DNA of 64,000 bases from Pseudonocardia broussonetiae (GTDB lineage Bacteria; Actinomycetota; Actinomycetes; Mycobacteriales; Pseudonocardiaceae): positions 5,587,501 through 5,651,500 of the forward strand of contig NZ_CP053564.1 of the NCBI RefSeq assembly GCF_013155125.1. The letters are read 5' to 3'. Shown in pieces: positions 25,546-34,012 of the stretch (within the stretch, counting starts at the first letter, position 1; the number at the start of each line of letters is the position of its first letter). A program made the position numbers and the translations under genes. The notes beneath the pieces were generated by a model. The model was not told where the DNA came from. It saw only the letters and a list, made by a program, of their open reading frames with translations, and did no database searches.

Positions 25546-26895
25546 ATGCCCCACGTCTCCCGTCGTGGGGACAACATCTCCGCCGCCGCCGCGAACCTGC
25601 CGCCTGCTACCGGCCTGGACGGATCGAGGCACCGAACCGCGGCCGAGGTCGCGGTGGCGGCTGAGCCGCAGGCGGTACACCGGGTCGGATGGGGCTTCAT
25701 CTCGCTGTACGCGCTGGCCTACATGGGCACCGGCCTGGTGTTCATCGCGCCCCTGCTGGTCACCCTGGCATTGAAGATCAACCTTCTCGTGGGGACCGAC
25801 CAGGCGGCGAACAGCTTGGCGCTCGTCGCCGGGATCGGCTCCCTCGTGGCCATGTTCGCCAATACGGTCTTCGGCAGGATGAGCGACCGCACCTGGTCCC
25901 GTCTGGGCAGGCGGCGACCCTGGATGGTCATCGGGCTGGTGGGCGGTTCCCTCGGCATCCTCACCGTGGCGGTGGCACCGAACATCCCGGTCGTCCTCGC
26001 CGGATGGTGCGTCGCCCAGCTGTTCTTCAACGCACTGCTCGCCGCAATGGTGGCGGTGCTGCCCGACCAGGTCCCGCCCGCTCAACGCGGCCAGGTCTCG
26101 GGTGTCCTGGGTGTCTGCCTGCCCATCGCGTCGGTGAGCGGAACCTTCCTGGTCCAGCTGTTCACCGGCAACGAACTCGTCATGTTCCTGGCCCCGTGCG
26201 CGATCGGCGGGTTCTTCATCCTGCTGTTCGCGGCCACGCTGAAGGATCGCCGTCTTGCGCGGGCGGACGTGCCGACCTGGTCGCTGCGGGAACTCCTCGG
26301 CACGTTCTACGTCAATCCGCGGAAGAGCCCGGACTTCTCCTGGGCGTTCGCCAGCCGCTTCATGGTCATCCTGGCCTACGCTTTCCTGACCACGTTCCAG
26401 GCCTACTACCTGCTGGACCACATCGGCAGCGCCGACGGCGATGTGCCGCAACAGATATTCCTCGGAACACTCGTCCAGGCCGCCTTCCTGGTCACTGCTT
26501 CCCTCACCAGTGGCAGGATCTCCGACCTGACGGGTCGCCGGAAGGTCTTCGTGTGCACCGCGTCGATCGTGTACGGCCTCGCGATGTTCGCCATCGCCGT
26601 CGCCAGCACCTTCAACGGCTTCCTCGTCGGCATGGCCATCAGCGGACTCGGCTTCGGCATGTACATGGCCGTCGACATCGCGCTCGTCGCCGACGTCCTG
26701 CCGGACGAGGACAACGTCGCCAAGGATCTCGGCGTGTTCAACATCGCCGGTGCCCTCCCCTTCTCCATCGCGCCGGCGATCGCCCCGGCCATCCTGGCGA
26801 TCGGCAACGGCAGCTACGGCGTGCTGTACGCGGTCGCCGGGATCTGCGCCACCATCGGGGCCCTCGCCATCCTGCCCGTGAAGGGTGTCCGGTGA
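25546..26895 (+). CDS. MFS transporter
   Basis: A 449-residue major facilitator with twelve predicted helices. After an unusually long hydrophilic N-terminus (~45 residues), the loop between helices 2 and 3 carries GRMSDRTWSRLGRRRPWM, the D-R-x-x-x-x-x-G-R-R-R/K-P pattern common in sugar-type and GPH-like carriers; a matching GRISDLTGRRK occurs in the second half. Substrate cannot be told. The start has an excellent ribosome binding site (GGAGGTGA) 7 nt upstream. It stands alone, divergent from cassette B. Confidence 0.9.
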   Translation: MPHVSRRGDNISAAAANLPPATGLDGSRHRTAAEVAVAAEPQAVHRVGWGFISLYALAYMGTGLVFIAPLLVTLALKINLLVGTDQAANSLALVAGIGSLVAMFANTVFGRMSDRTWSRLGRRRPWMVIGLVGGSLGILTVAVAPNIPVVLAGWCVAQLFFNALLAAMVAVLPDQVPPAQRGQVSGVLGVCLPIASVSGTFLVQLFTGNELVMFLAPCAIGGFFILLFAATLKDRRLARADVPTWSLRELLGTFYVNPRKSPDFSWAFASRFMVILAYAFLTTFQAYYLLDHIGSADGDVPQQIFLGTLVQAAFLVTASLTSGRISDLTGRRKVFVCTASIVYGLAMFAIAVASTFNGFLVGMAISGLGFGMYMAVDIALVADVLPDEDNVAKDLGVFNIAGALPFSIAPAIAPAILAIGNGSYGVLYAVAGICATIGALAILPVKGVR

Positions 26896-27006
26896 ACGGC
26901 GCGTCTGGCGCCGGCCGCGACGGATGCCGGTACACGACCCGGTCGTCCGACGATGAGGACCCCCGACAGCGTTCCTATGGCTCTCGATGTCGTGCGCTCC
27001 GGCCCG

Positions 27007-27371
27007 TCAAGTGGTCTGCCGTTGCGCCCAGACGAACATCAACGCGACGTTGACCACGACGACGACCACGAAGCCGGCCGCGAGCACCGGCCCGGCGGTA
27101 GCGGCGATCCCGGCGGTTGCTGCGGCGAACAGACCGAGCTCGACGAGCAGCCGAGCGGGATCGGCGAGTCGCCACGGCGCCCGGCCTTCCCTCGGAAGAC
27201 CTCCCCGTGCGCCACTGGTCCCGGCAACGACGCCGAGTCGATGTCGGCGCACCACTCCGGCCATCGGGTGATGTCAGCCAGCAGGTCCCAGACGAGTTCC
27301 GGGGCGGCCGCGATCGCAATCGTTCCTGCCGCGGTGACCGGAGCGGATTCGTCGATATGCACAGTGGTCAT
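27007..27371 (-). pseudogene. Chimeric remnant: SRPBCC N-terminus joined to DUF2568-like C-terminus
   Basis: From ATG 27371 the frame encodes ~60 residues of a START/SRPBCC protein (TIAIAAAPELVWDLLADITR, WPEWCADID). Near 27190 this similarity ends; in another frame begins LADPARLLVELGLFAAATAG followed by a hydrophobic helix ending at 27007, which looks like the C-terminus of a YrdB/DUF2568 membrane protein. Neither half is complete and the frames do not match, so a deletion has fused two genes and destroyed both. Confidence 0.6.
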
Positions 27372-27463
27372 CCTTCTTCTTGGTAGGTGTGAGCATCAGC
27401 TCGTACATGACGATCGGCACCGCGATGGCGGCGGCAAGGGTCGGGAGGACGGCCGAACGTCGC

Positions 27464-27700
27464 CTACTCAACTTCGGCGCTCATCACGAACCCGGGCCCG
27501 ACGGTCAAGGGGATGACCAGCCAGATCACCCCGGGGACCCCAAGGTGGGCCCACTGCTGGGCGGTCGGGACTTCGTCGAACAGGGCGCTTTGCGCGTAGT
27601 CGAAGTCGACCCAGGGCTGCAGGTCGCGGAACCAGTCCTGCGAAGCGGCGAGGATGATGAACAGCGTCGGCAGCACGAATGAGTAGACGAAGTAGGCCAC
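27464..27700 (-). pseudogene. C-terminal fragment of an ABC transporter permease
   Basis: A membrane fragment from GTG 27700 (open a little further upstream): VAYFVYSFVLPTLFIILAA, then DLQPWVDFDYAQSALF, then a final helix VPGVIWLVIPLTVG and stop. This matches the last two helices of ABC-2 type permeases that follow an ATPase gene. Directly upstream lies the N-terminus of such an ATPase, so the rest of both genes was deleted. Confidence 0.62.
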
Positions 27701-27723
27701 GAGCGCCCCGGCCGAGCCGCGGA

Positions 27724-27845
27724 TCAGCAGGCGGTGAAGCTGACGTCGTCGACCGCGGTGAAGGCACCGTGATTCCTGGTGACCGACTCGACGGTGATCA
27801 TGGCTCGAATTCTGGCCGGGACGTGGTCGGCTCGGGATCGGTCAT
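27724..27845 (-). pseudogene. N-terminal stub of an ABC transporter ATPase with upstream mini-frame
   Basis: ATG 27801 begins MITVESVTRNHGAFTAVDDV, the canonical start of a drug/peptide-type ABC ATPase, but the frame stops after 25 codons, before the P-loop. The ATG overlaps the stop of a 15-codon frame (27798-27845, MTDPEPTTSRPEFEP) preceded by GAGGGG, apparently the remains of the preceding coupled gene or a leader. Compare the intact ATPase-permease pair at 49893-51637. Confidence 0.6.
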
Positions 27846-27915
27846 CTCGTGCCCCTCATTTGATTGTCATGGGCGAGCGGAGAACTTCGTGACGCAGGTA
27901 ACGGGGGCGCATTCG

Positions 27916-28434
27916 TCAGCGCCACGCGTCCCCGGGCGCCCTGACGTAGCGTCTCCAGACGTATCCCCACGGGATGACGACGAGGAGGATGACGACAAAG
28001 GAACAGCTGAACAGGAGGTCGCTGGTTGCGGCGTCCATATCGTCGGCGACCAGGTGAGGGAGAGCGACCGCAGCGAACCAGATCGCTTTGAAGACCACGT
28101 CGAGCAGGAGGATCGGCAGCATCCGGACGGGGTATCGCAGCCCGAGGAGTGCCAGGAGCGACATGCCCGTCAGCAGGCAGATGAGTGCCGCTTCCAGCGC
28201 CGGGAAAGATGGCGCGTCCTGGATGAGGATCGGCCACTTGACAATCGCCAGCCCCACTCCCATGAATGCGTAGCCGAAACGCATGACGTTCAGACGGCGC
28301 GTGGACAGCTCCTTATCGACAGCAGTTGTATCGCTGGTCCGGGCCGCGCTGGACGACCGCTGAGCCGCTTGCTGGACGCTCGCTCGGTCGGGTTCTCCCT
28401 GGACGGCAGTTACGATCTTGTCTCGTGAGCTCAT
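27916..28434 (-). CDS. Four-helix hypothetical membrane protein
   Basis: A 172-residue protein: hydrophilic N-terminus (~45 residues), then STRRLNVMRFGYAFMGVGLA, a second helix LICLLTGMSLLALLG with LRYPVRMLPILLLDVVFK, and two more helices before WGYVWRRYV. The arrangement and the YPVRMLP motif recall a widespread uncharacterised actinobacterial membrane family (recognition from memory). Divergent from the histidine kinase; start ATG 28434 has GAAAGGAGC upstream. Confidence 0.72.
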   Translation of the reverse strand: MSSRDKIVTAVQGEPDRASVQQAAQRSSSAARTSDTTAVDKELSTRRLNVMRFGYAFMGVGLAIVKWPILIQDAPSFPALEAALICLLTGMSLLALLGLRYPVRMLPILLLDVVFKAIWFAAVALPHLVADDMDAATSDLLFSCSFVVILLVVIPWGYVWRRYVRAPGDAWR

Positions 28435-28680
28435 GACCAGCTCCTTTCTTCAGTCATTGTGGGTGCGGATGTGGTCACCAGCGTCGTGCAGTCGCACTAC
28501 GTGCGAGTCGCTGTGATCGCGGGCCAAGCATGGCTGCGGAAACGGTCCCGCACATCGGCGGGTGGAATAGAACCGCTTATCGGAAAGACGCTCTGCGCCC
28601 CGGTCGGCACCGTCTTTCGTCGGGGTCGCATGTGACTGTCGTCGGTGTCCTGCCCGCGGGCCGGGCTCTACGCTCGGGGC

Positions 28681-29936
28681 ATGTCCGGGCCACGCAGGTT
28701 CTCAGCCGAGCGGCTGGTGCCGGCGTCGCTGCTGGCACCAGCCGATCCGGCCCGGTCGCACGCGACCGGTCCGCGGACCGGTCGCGACATGGCCCTCGAC
28801 GCTGCCGGGTGCCTCCTCGCCGCCGCACTCGGGGCGCTCTTCATCATCCCGACACTGCGCGACAGCGCCGGCCTGTTGTCGACCCAGCAACCGGCCTGTT
28901 GTCGACCCAGCAACTGGTCGTCGACATCGCCTGCGGGTCCCTGGCCTGCCTCGCACTGTGGTCGCGGCGGCGCTGGCCACTCGGCGTTGCGCTGGTCTGT
29001 GCGGTGCTGGGGGCGCTCTCGATCTCCGCGACCCCCGCCGGGCTCCTCGCGCTGTTCTCCCTCGCTGTGCACCGCAGCGCCCGGCCGGCGCTGCTCGTCG
29101 CTGCGCTGTGGATCCCCGCTCTCCTGGTCTTCGCGGTCTACAGCCCGACGACCGACGCGCTCTCGGTGGTCCTGGTGGTCGCCCCCCTCGCGTTCGCGGC
29201 CACCGCGTGGGGAATGTTCGTCCGGGCCCGACGCCAGCTGCTCCTCACGCTGCGCGAGCGTGCCCTGCGCGCCGAGGCCGATCAGCGCCTGCACGCCAAC
29301 CGGATCCGGATGGCCGAACGCACCCGGATCGCACGCGAGATGCACGACGTGCTCGCCCACCGGATCTCGCTGGTGGCGTTGCACGCGGGCGCGCTCGAGG
29401 TCCGGCCCGACCTGCCACCGGAGAAGGTGCGGGAGACCGCCGAGCTGCTGCGCTCGACCGCCTGCCAGGCACTCGAGGAGTTGGGTGCCGTGATCGGGGT
29501 GCTCCGCGAGGAGCCGGGGCAGGAGCCGGCGCCAGCAGCTCCGCAGCCGACTCTGTCGGACATTCCTCGCCTGGTCGAGGAGACTCGACGGGCCGGCGCG
29601 AAGATCGACCTCGAGATGTCCGTGGACCACCCCGATGCCGCGCCCAGCGCGCTGGGCCGCGACGCCTACCGCATCGTGCAGGAGGCGCTCACCAACATCC
29701 GCAAGCACGCCCGCGATACGGCGGTACGGGTGCGGATCACCGGTGCGGCGGATCGCGGCTTGCACGTCAGCGTGCGGAACCGCCTGCCCATCGACACGCA
29801 TGCCGGACCGGCGCTGCCGGGTTCAGGTGCCGGCCTGCTCGGGCTGCAGGAACGGGTCACCCTCGCCGGCGGCACACTCGTGCACGGCCCGGACGGGTTG
29901 GGCGACTTCGTGGTGGAGGCCGAGCTGCGGTGGTGA
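28681..29936 (+). pseudogene. NarL-type sensor histidine kinase broken by a 23-bp tandem duplication
   Basis: The N-terminal frame starts at ATG 28681 (MSGPRRFSAERLVPASLLAP) and reaches its first membrane helix (CLLAAALGALFIIPTLRDS). A 23-bp duplication then shifts the frame. The rest of the kinase continues in another phase: more helices, dimerisation/phosphoacceptor box RTRIAREMHDVLAHRISLVA, N-box YRIVQEALTNIRKHA and GAGLLGLQERVTLAGG. Removing one 23-bp unit restores a single ~410-residue kinase. It is coupled by GTGA to its response regulator. As written the kinase should not be made full length; a sequencing error is the alternative. Confidence 0.85.
28868..28913 (+). repeat. 23-bp perfect tandem duplication inside the kinase gene
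   Basis: Two identical 23-bp units at 28868-28890 and 28891-28913, each beginning CCGGCCTGTT and ending GACCCAGCAA. 23 is not a multiple of three, so the second unit causes the frameshift. Likely slipped-strand origin and in principle reversible. Confidence 0.95.
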
Positions 29937-30586
29937 ACGTGCGTGTGCTGCTGGTCGACGACGACGCGCTGGTGCGCGCCGGCCTGCGCATGATCCTGTC
30001 CTCGGCCGCGGACCTGGAGCTCGTGGGCGAGGCGGACGACGGCGCCCGGGCAGTCGCCGCGGTGCGCGAGCACCGGCCAGACGTCGTGCTGATGGACATC
30101 CGCATGCCCGAGATGGACGGAATCGCCGCGACCGCCGCGCTGCGGCGGCTCGACGCACCGCCGCAGGTGATCGTGCTGACCACGTATCAAGCAGACGCTC
30201 AGGTGATGAGCGCGCTGCGTGCCGGTGCGAGCGGGTTCTTGCTCAAGCACACCCCGCCCGCGGAGATCGTGAACGCCGTGCGGCTGGTCGCCGCGGGCGA
30301 GGCGATGCTCTCGCCGTCGGTCACCCGCACGCTGCTCTCACATTTCGGCGATGCCCAGGCAAACGAGCGCCGGCGCGCCGCCGCGCAGCGGCTGGCCACG
30401 CTCACCGATCGCGAGCGTGAGGTGGCGGTCGCGGTCGGGTCCGGGGCCTCCAACGCGGAGGTGGCCGCCGCGCTGTTCATGAGCGAGGCGACGGTCAAGG
30501 CGCACGTGTCGCGCCTGTTCACCAAACTCGACGTCGCCAACCGCGTGCAGGTCGCGATGGTCGTGCACGACGCCGACCAGTCCTGA
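29933..30586 (+). CDS. NarL/LuxR-family response regulator
   Basis: 217 residues: receiver domain with acidic pocket VLLVDDDALVRAG, phospho-Asp in VVLMDIRMPEMDG (about residue 54), Thr in VIVLTTYQAD and Lys in GFLLKHTPP; then a LuxR helix-turn-helix (LTDREREVAVAVGSGASNAE, ATVKAHVSRLFTKL). GTG start overlaps the kinase stop. With its kinase frameshifted it may depend on another kinase or small phosphodonors. The neighbouring ABC transporter remnant on the other strand could have been its former target. Confidence 0.93.
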   Translation: MNVRVLLVDDDALVRAGLRMILSSAADLELVGEADDGARAVAAVREHRPDVVLMDIRMPEMDGIAATAALRRLDAPPQVIVLTTYQADAQVMSALRAGASGFLLKHTPPAEIVNAVRLVAAGEAMLSPSVTRTLLSHFGDAQANERRRAAAQRLATLTDREREVAVAVGSGASNAEVAAALFMSEATVKAHVSRLFTKLDVANRVQVAMVVHDADQS

Positions 30587-30661
30587 CGCCCTTCACCACG
30601 GACTGCGGCCTGATGACCTTGCCCGATGGACGATCGAGCTGTCCACCGAAGCGCCGGACCG
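30587..30661. other. Short convergent intergenic region
   Basis: Between the response regulator and the small minus-strand frame; nothing recognisable. Confidence 0.4.
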
Positions 30662-30802
30662 TCACCGTCCGGAGGCCGATGCCGGGCGCGGCGCCATGTT
30701 GTCGACCTCGGTCGCAACCGGCTCATCGGCCTCTCGCCGTCCGAGGTCGTCGAGATCGAAGTCGGCGTGCACGGTTCCGGTCGGCGCCGACGTCGTGCTC
30801 AT
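30662..30802 (-). CDS. Putative 46-residue acidic peptide with FDLD motif
   Basis: A possible small gene: after MSTTSAPTGTVHADFDLDDL comes an acidic stretch GRREADEPVATEVDN and a short basic end. FxLD near the N-terminus of short acidic peptides is the hallmark of certain actinobacterial lanthipeptide leaders, but no Cys/Ser/Thr-rich core follows and no modification enzyme is nearby. Ribosome binding site weak. It is downstream of the reductase of cassette C on the same strand. Could be a remnant or chance frame. Confidence 0.3.
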   Translation of the reverse strand: MSTTSAPTGTVHADFDLDDLGRREADEPVATEVDNMAPRPASASGR

Positions 30803-30888
30803 CGAGCCATCCGAGCCACAGCAGCCCGTTGAGACACCTGGCTCGGCTGGGGCAGGAGCAGCGGCCAGGTCGGCGGGTGCTCTTGAGC

Positions 30889-32028
30889 TCAGGACGAGCC
30901 CCCCTCCATGGTTGGCTGTTGCTTGTCGGGTGCGCTGTGCTGGTCGGCGCCGGGGATGGTGACGATGACCTTCGCACGGGCGTGCTCGGTCTCGAGGTAC
31001 CGGAGGGCATCGGCGCTGTGGTCGAGATCGAAGACCCGGTCGATGACCGGGGTGACCGATCCGGAGGCGACGAGCGCCGCGAGCTCTTCCAGGCGCTCGG
31101 TGGTCGGCTGTGCTTGCGGGATGACGATCCGCGGGCCTGGCAGGCGTGCCATGAGCTGGGCCCGGACCAGCAGTCCGAGCGGGCCGATCCAGCGGCCCTC
31201 ACCGGAGACGCCGCCGCCGGAGAGCACCAAGGTGCCGGCGGGATGGACGAGCCGGCGGAGGTCACGCAGCGACCGGTTCCCGACGAGGTCGAGGACCATG
31301 TCGTAGCGGTCCGGTGCGGCGCAGAAGTCCTCGACGTTGTAGTCGATGACCGACTCGGCGCCCAGGGATCGAGCCAGGTCGGCGTTGCGGGTGCTGCACA
31401 CGACGGTGACGTGCAGTCCCATCGTCTTGGCCAGCTGGATGGCGAACGTGCCGACTCCACCGGACGCGCCGTTGATCAGCAGACATGCTCCGGGGGGTGG
31501 GTCGCCTGCGCGCAGGCACATGAGCGCCGTGTTGGCGGCCAGGGGTAGCGCCGCGGCCTGTGGCAAGCTCGCGCCGGACGGGACCGGGGCCACGAGGTAC
31601 TGGGAAGCCACGACGTACTGCGCGAGTGCGGCGTCGGCTTCTCCGAAGACCGGGGCACCGGGTTGCCAGCGGGTCACGCCGGCGCCCACGGCGTCCACGG
31701 TGCCGGCGAAGTCGGTTCCTCGGATGGCCACCCGCGGGGCGGTGCGCCCGAACACGGTGCGGTCCAGCAGACGCGCGAGGCGGGGTTCACCCCGCATGAT
31801 GTGCCAGTCGCGGGCGTTGACCGAGGCGGCCGCGACCCGGACTCGTACCTGCCCGGGGCCTGGGTCGGGCGTTGGAACGGCTGCGACCTTGAGGACGTCC
31901 GGGGAGCCATACGTGTCCTGGACGAGGGCGCGCATCGTGGCCTCGGCCGCGCCCGTTGCGGCGACGTCGCCGAAGTGGACGCCACTGCGCGTGCCGATGT
32001 TGCCGTTGACGTCGGGGGTAGTGGACAT
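30889..32028 (-). CDS. Zinc-free MDR NAD(P)H oxidoreductase, cassette C
   Basis: 379 residues. A ~30-residue extra N-terminus precedes the GroES-like part (MRALVQDTYGSPDVLKV, RVAAASVNARDWHIMRG). Rossmann motif LINGASGGVGTFAIQLAKTM and ESVIDYNVEDF. Paralogous to the reductases at 7981 and 15607. It follows the small protein of cassette C after a 218-bp gap, whereas in cassette A the two genes overlap. A hydrophilic tail (~20 residues, ADQHSAPDKQQP) is extra. Substrate unknown. Confidence 0.88.
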   Translation of the reverse strand: MSTTPDVNGNIGTRSGVHFGDVAATGAAEATMRALVQDTYGSPDVLKVAAVPTPDPGPGQVRVRVAAASVNARDWHIMRGEPRLARLLDRTVFGRTAPRVAIRGTDFAGTVDAVGAGVTRWQPGAPVFGEADAALAQYVVASQYLVAPVPSGASLPQAAALPLAANTALMCLRAGDPPPGACLLINGASGGVGTFAIQLAKTMGLHVTVVCSTRNADLARSLGAESVIDYNVEDFCAAPDRYDMVLDLVGNRSLRDLRRLVHPAGTLVLSGGGVSGEGRWIGPLGLLVRAQLMARLPGPRIVIPQAQPTTERLEELAALVASGSVTPVIDRVFDLDHSADALRYLETEHARAKVIVTIPGADQHSAPDKQQPTMEGGSS

Positions 32029-32246
32029 GGTGGCTCCTTGGTCGGGTGCTTGCGGATCAAATCTGTCGGGGTGATCAGGTGGGTGGTGTAGCCGCAATGA
32101 AGGCGTGCACGGGCTTGCATCACGTCGTCGTCGACGAGGTCGGGCGTGTGGCGATGGCGGCACCGGCGGCGGTACCGCACTGGTTCGGCAGCACCGACCA
32201 GAAGACGGCGGGGATCTTGAGCATCTGGTGAACCACGTTCGTCGCG

Positions 32247-32492
32247 TCAGCCCCGAGGAGTGGCCTTGAGGGGCGTGACCGAAATGAGGGCGACGCCGAG
32301 GTCGCGCACGCGGGCGAGGAGCCCGTGGAGGGCCGCCTGGTCGAGTCCTGGGCTGCGTAGCGTGGTGGTGCCGTCGGTCTCGTGGTGCATGGTCAGCCCG
32401 GCGAAGGAGTCGTACCAGCGGTCGTCGAGGTGACCCTCCAGCCTGAGCTCGTAGCCGTTGACCCCATCGCGCGACGTGATCCGGCCGGTCAT
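32247..32492 (-). CDS. Small DQAALHGLL-family protein, cassette C
   Basis: 81 residues: GYELRLEGHLDDRWYDSF, ETDGTTTLRSPGLDQAALHG, LLARVRDLGVALISV. The Trp-Phe core differs slightly (WYDSF for WSAWF), making this the most divergent copy. ATG overlaps the DUF2306 stop (ATGA), confirming the start. Confidence 0.85.
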   Translation of the reverse strand: MTGRITSRDGVNGYELRLEGHLDDRWYDSFAGLTMHHETDGTTTLRSPGLDQAALHGLLARVRDLGVALISVTPLKATPRG

Positions 32493-33199
32493 GGCAGCGG
32501 CACCTCGACCGGCGCCGCTGGGGAACCACGGCGGGGTCGTCTGCGGATCTGCCGCTCGGCGACCGCGAGATTGATCGCCCAGGCGGCGCCCAGGAGCAGC
32601 GCGGTCGTCAGGTCCCCGGTGCCGAAGATCACCCCGCCGAAGCCGAGGGTGAAGACCTGAGTGCCGGCGACGAGGCCGATCGCGTAGCTGCGGATCATCC
32701 ACGCCCGATGACGGGCGAAGTCACGACGGCGGGCCGCAGTGAACCCGAGGACGATGGTGACCACCATCGCGACCCCGAACACCGTGCGGAGCGGGTACAG
32801 CACCTCACGCGCGGCGTCTGCCCGTGGGAAGAACTGGTTGAGCCACAGCGCCGTCAGCGCCACACCCAACCCGGCGACGACCAGAACCCGACCGGCTCTG
32901 CGGTGCCAGCCGGGTCGCCGCCGACGGAGGCGGGGCGAGAACTGGAAGGCACCCAGTACCGCGAACACGGTGGCACACACGATGTGGATCACGACAGGAA
33001 GTGGCGACGCGGCGTACCGGGCGTCGGATGGCATGGCCTCCGTTCCGCCGGCCAGTTCGACGAGGCGAAGGGAGCCGGCGATGACCGGGACCAGGCCGAG
33101 CGCCACCAGCGCGGCGGGAACCCACCAGCTCGACCTGTCCCGGGAGCCGGGCCGGCGCTGAGGCGCAGGCCGGGCGCCGGGGGCGGTGGGCCGGATCAT
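32489..33199 (-). CDS. DUF2306-type membrane protein, cassette C
   Basis: 236 residues, full length. Same architecture as 9260-9997: VVIHIVCATVFAVLGAFQF, GWHRRAGRVLVVAG, LWLNQFFPRAD, RHRAWMIRSYAIGLVAGTQ and INLAVAERQIRR. Start ATG 33199 overlaps the stop of the preceding gene (ATGA). Conserved His residues sit in or beside helices. Confidence 0.88.
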   Translation of the reverse strand: MIRPTAPGARPAPQRRPGSRDRSSWWVPAALVALGLVPVIAGSLRLVELAGGTEAMPSDARYAASPLPVVIHIVCATVFAVLGAFQFSPRLRRRRPGWHRRAGRVLVVAGLGVALTALWLNQFFPRADAAREVLYPLRTVFGVAMVVTIVLGFTAARRRDFARHRAWMIRSYAIGLVAGTQVFTLGFGGVIFGTGDLTTALLLGAAWAINLAVAERQIRRRPRRGSPAAPVEVPLP

Positions 33200-33885
33200 T
33201 CCGCACCTGCCGTGGTGACGCGCCTGCTGCCGACCGTGACCGGTTCCGTGGTCGTGATTCCGTGCGCGGTGCCCCACAAGGAGTAGCCGAGGGCGATCAG
33301 GGCGATGCCGTTCGGGAAGGCCAGCAGCCGGTAGAACCCGTCCGGCAGCACGGAGAGCACGACGGTGACGACACCACCGACCGCAAGGAGCGCGGCCGCC
33401 CAGCGGGCCAGAACGCCCGCCCGGTAGAGCGCGATGCCGAAGATGAGCCCGCCGGCCAGGAATGTGATGTTCTGGACCTGGAGGGCGGTCTGCAGCGCCC
33501 CGATGTCACCGGTGGCGGTGCCGCCGATGACCACGGCGATGACGTCGTCGACGTAGGAGGGGTCGGTCCCGGCGATGGTGGGCAGGACGTACGCCAAGGC
33601 GAACGTGGTGGCCATGATCAGCAGGTAGCCGGTGCCGAGCACCAGGTAGCCGAGAAGTCCGAGGAGACCGTTGCGGCGGACCTGGCTCAGGTACATGCCG
33701 GTGATACCGGCCAGCGCCAGCGCGGCCATCAGCACCTTCAGGGAGTTCCGCACGGCCAGTTCGGTCGTGGTGATGGAGCCGGCGTCCAGGTGCGGATGGT
33801 TGATCTGGACGCCGATGAAGATCAGGCCGGCGACGGTCGCGGCGATGCCGGCGGCCCGGGTGAGAGTGGTGGGCGTGATGGTCAT
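33196..33885 (-). CDS. Seven-helix membrane protein, cassette C
   Basis: 229 residues, paralogue of 9994-10692: TTLTRAAGIAATVAGLIFIG, INHPHLDAGSITTTELAV, ALAGITGMYLSQVRRNGLLG, LIFGIALYRAGVLARWAAAL, IALGYSLWGTAHG. ATG 33885 lies 79 bp downstream of a perfect 18-bp palindrome. First gene of the complete cassette C. Confidence 0.87.
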   Translation of the reverse strand: MTITPTTLTRAAGIAATVAGLIFIGVQINHPHLDAGSITTTELAVRNSLKVLMAALALAGITGMYLSQVRRNGLLGLLGYLVLGTGYLLIMATTFALAYVLPTIAGTDPSYVDDVIAVVIGGTATGDIGALQTALQVQNITFLAGGLIFGIALYRAGVLARWAAALLAVGGVVTVVLSVLPDGFYRLLAFPNGIALIALGYSLWGTAHGITTTEPVTVGSRRVTTAGAE

Positions 33886-33950
33886 GTCCGGCGCCTTCCT
33901 CCGGTGGTCCGTGGCGGGTGCCGCGGGATGTCCGGAACGTAGGGCGCGAT

Positions 33951-33981
33951 GTGGTGACCGGGCGTCACCACATGTGGTGAC
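33951..33981 (-). promoter_or_regulatory. Palindromic operator of cassette C with extra half-site
   Basis: GTCACCACATGTGGTGAC (33964-33981) is a perfect 18-bp palindrome. A further half-site GTGGTGAC lies at 33951-33958, on the gene side. Distance to the start codon is 79 bp. Confidence 0.8.
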
Positions 33982-34012
33982 CAACGATGTGACTCCGTAC
34001 AGCAGGCCGAGC

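Noticed and set aside
28530..28680. Upstream start at 28530 for the histidine kinase in the downstream frame
   Set aside because: The frame before the duplication in that phase has no membrane helix and a shadow-like composition; ATG 28681 in the other phase gives the expected N-terminus.
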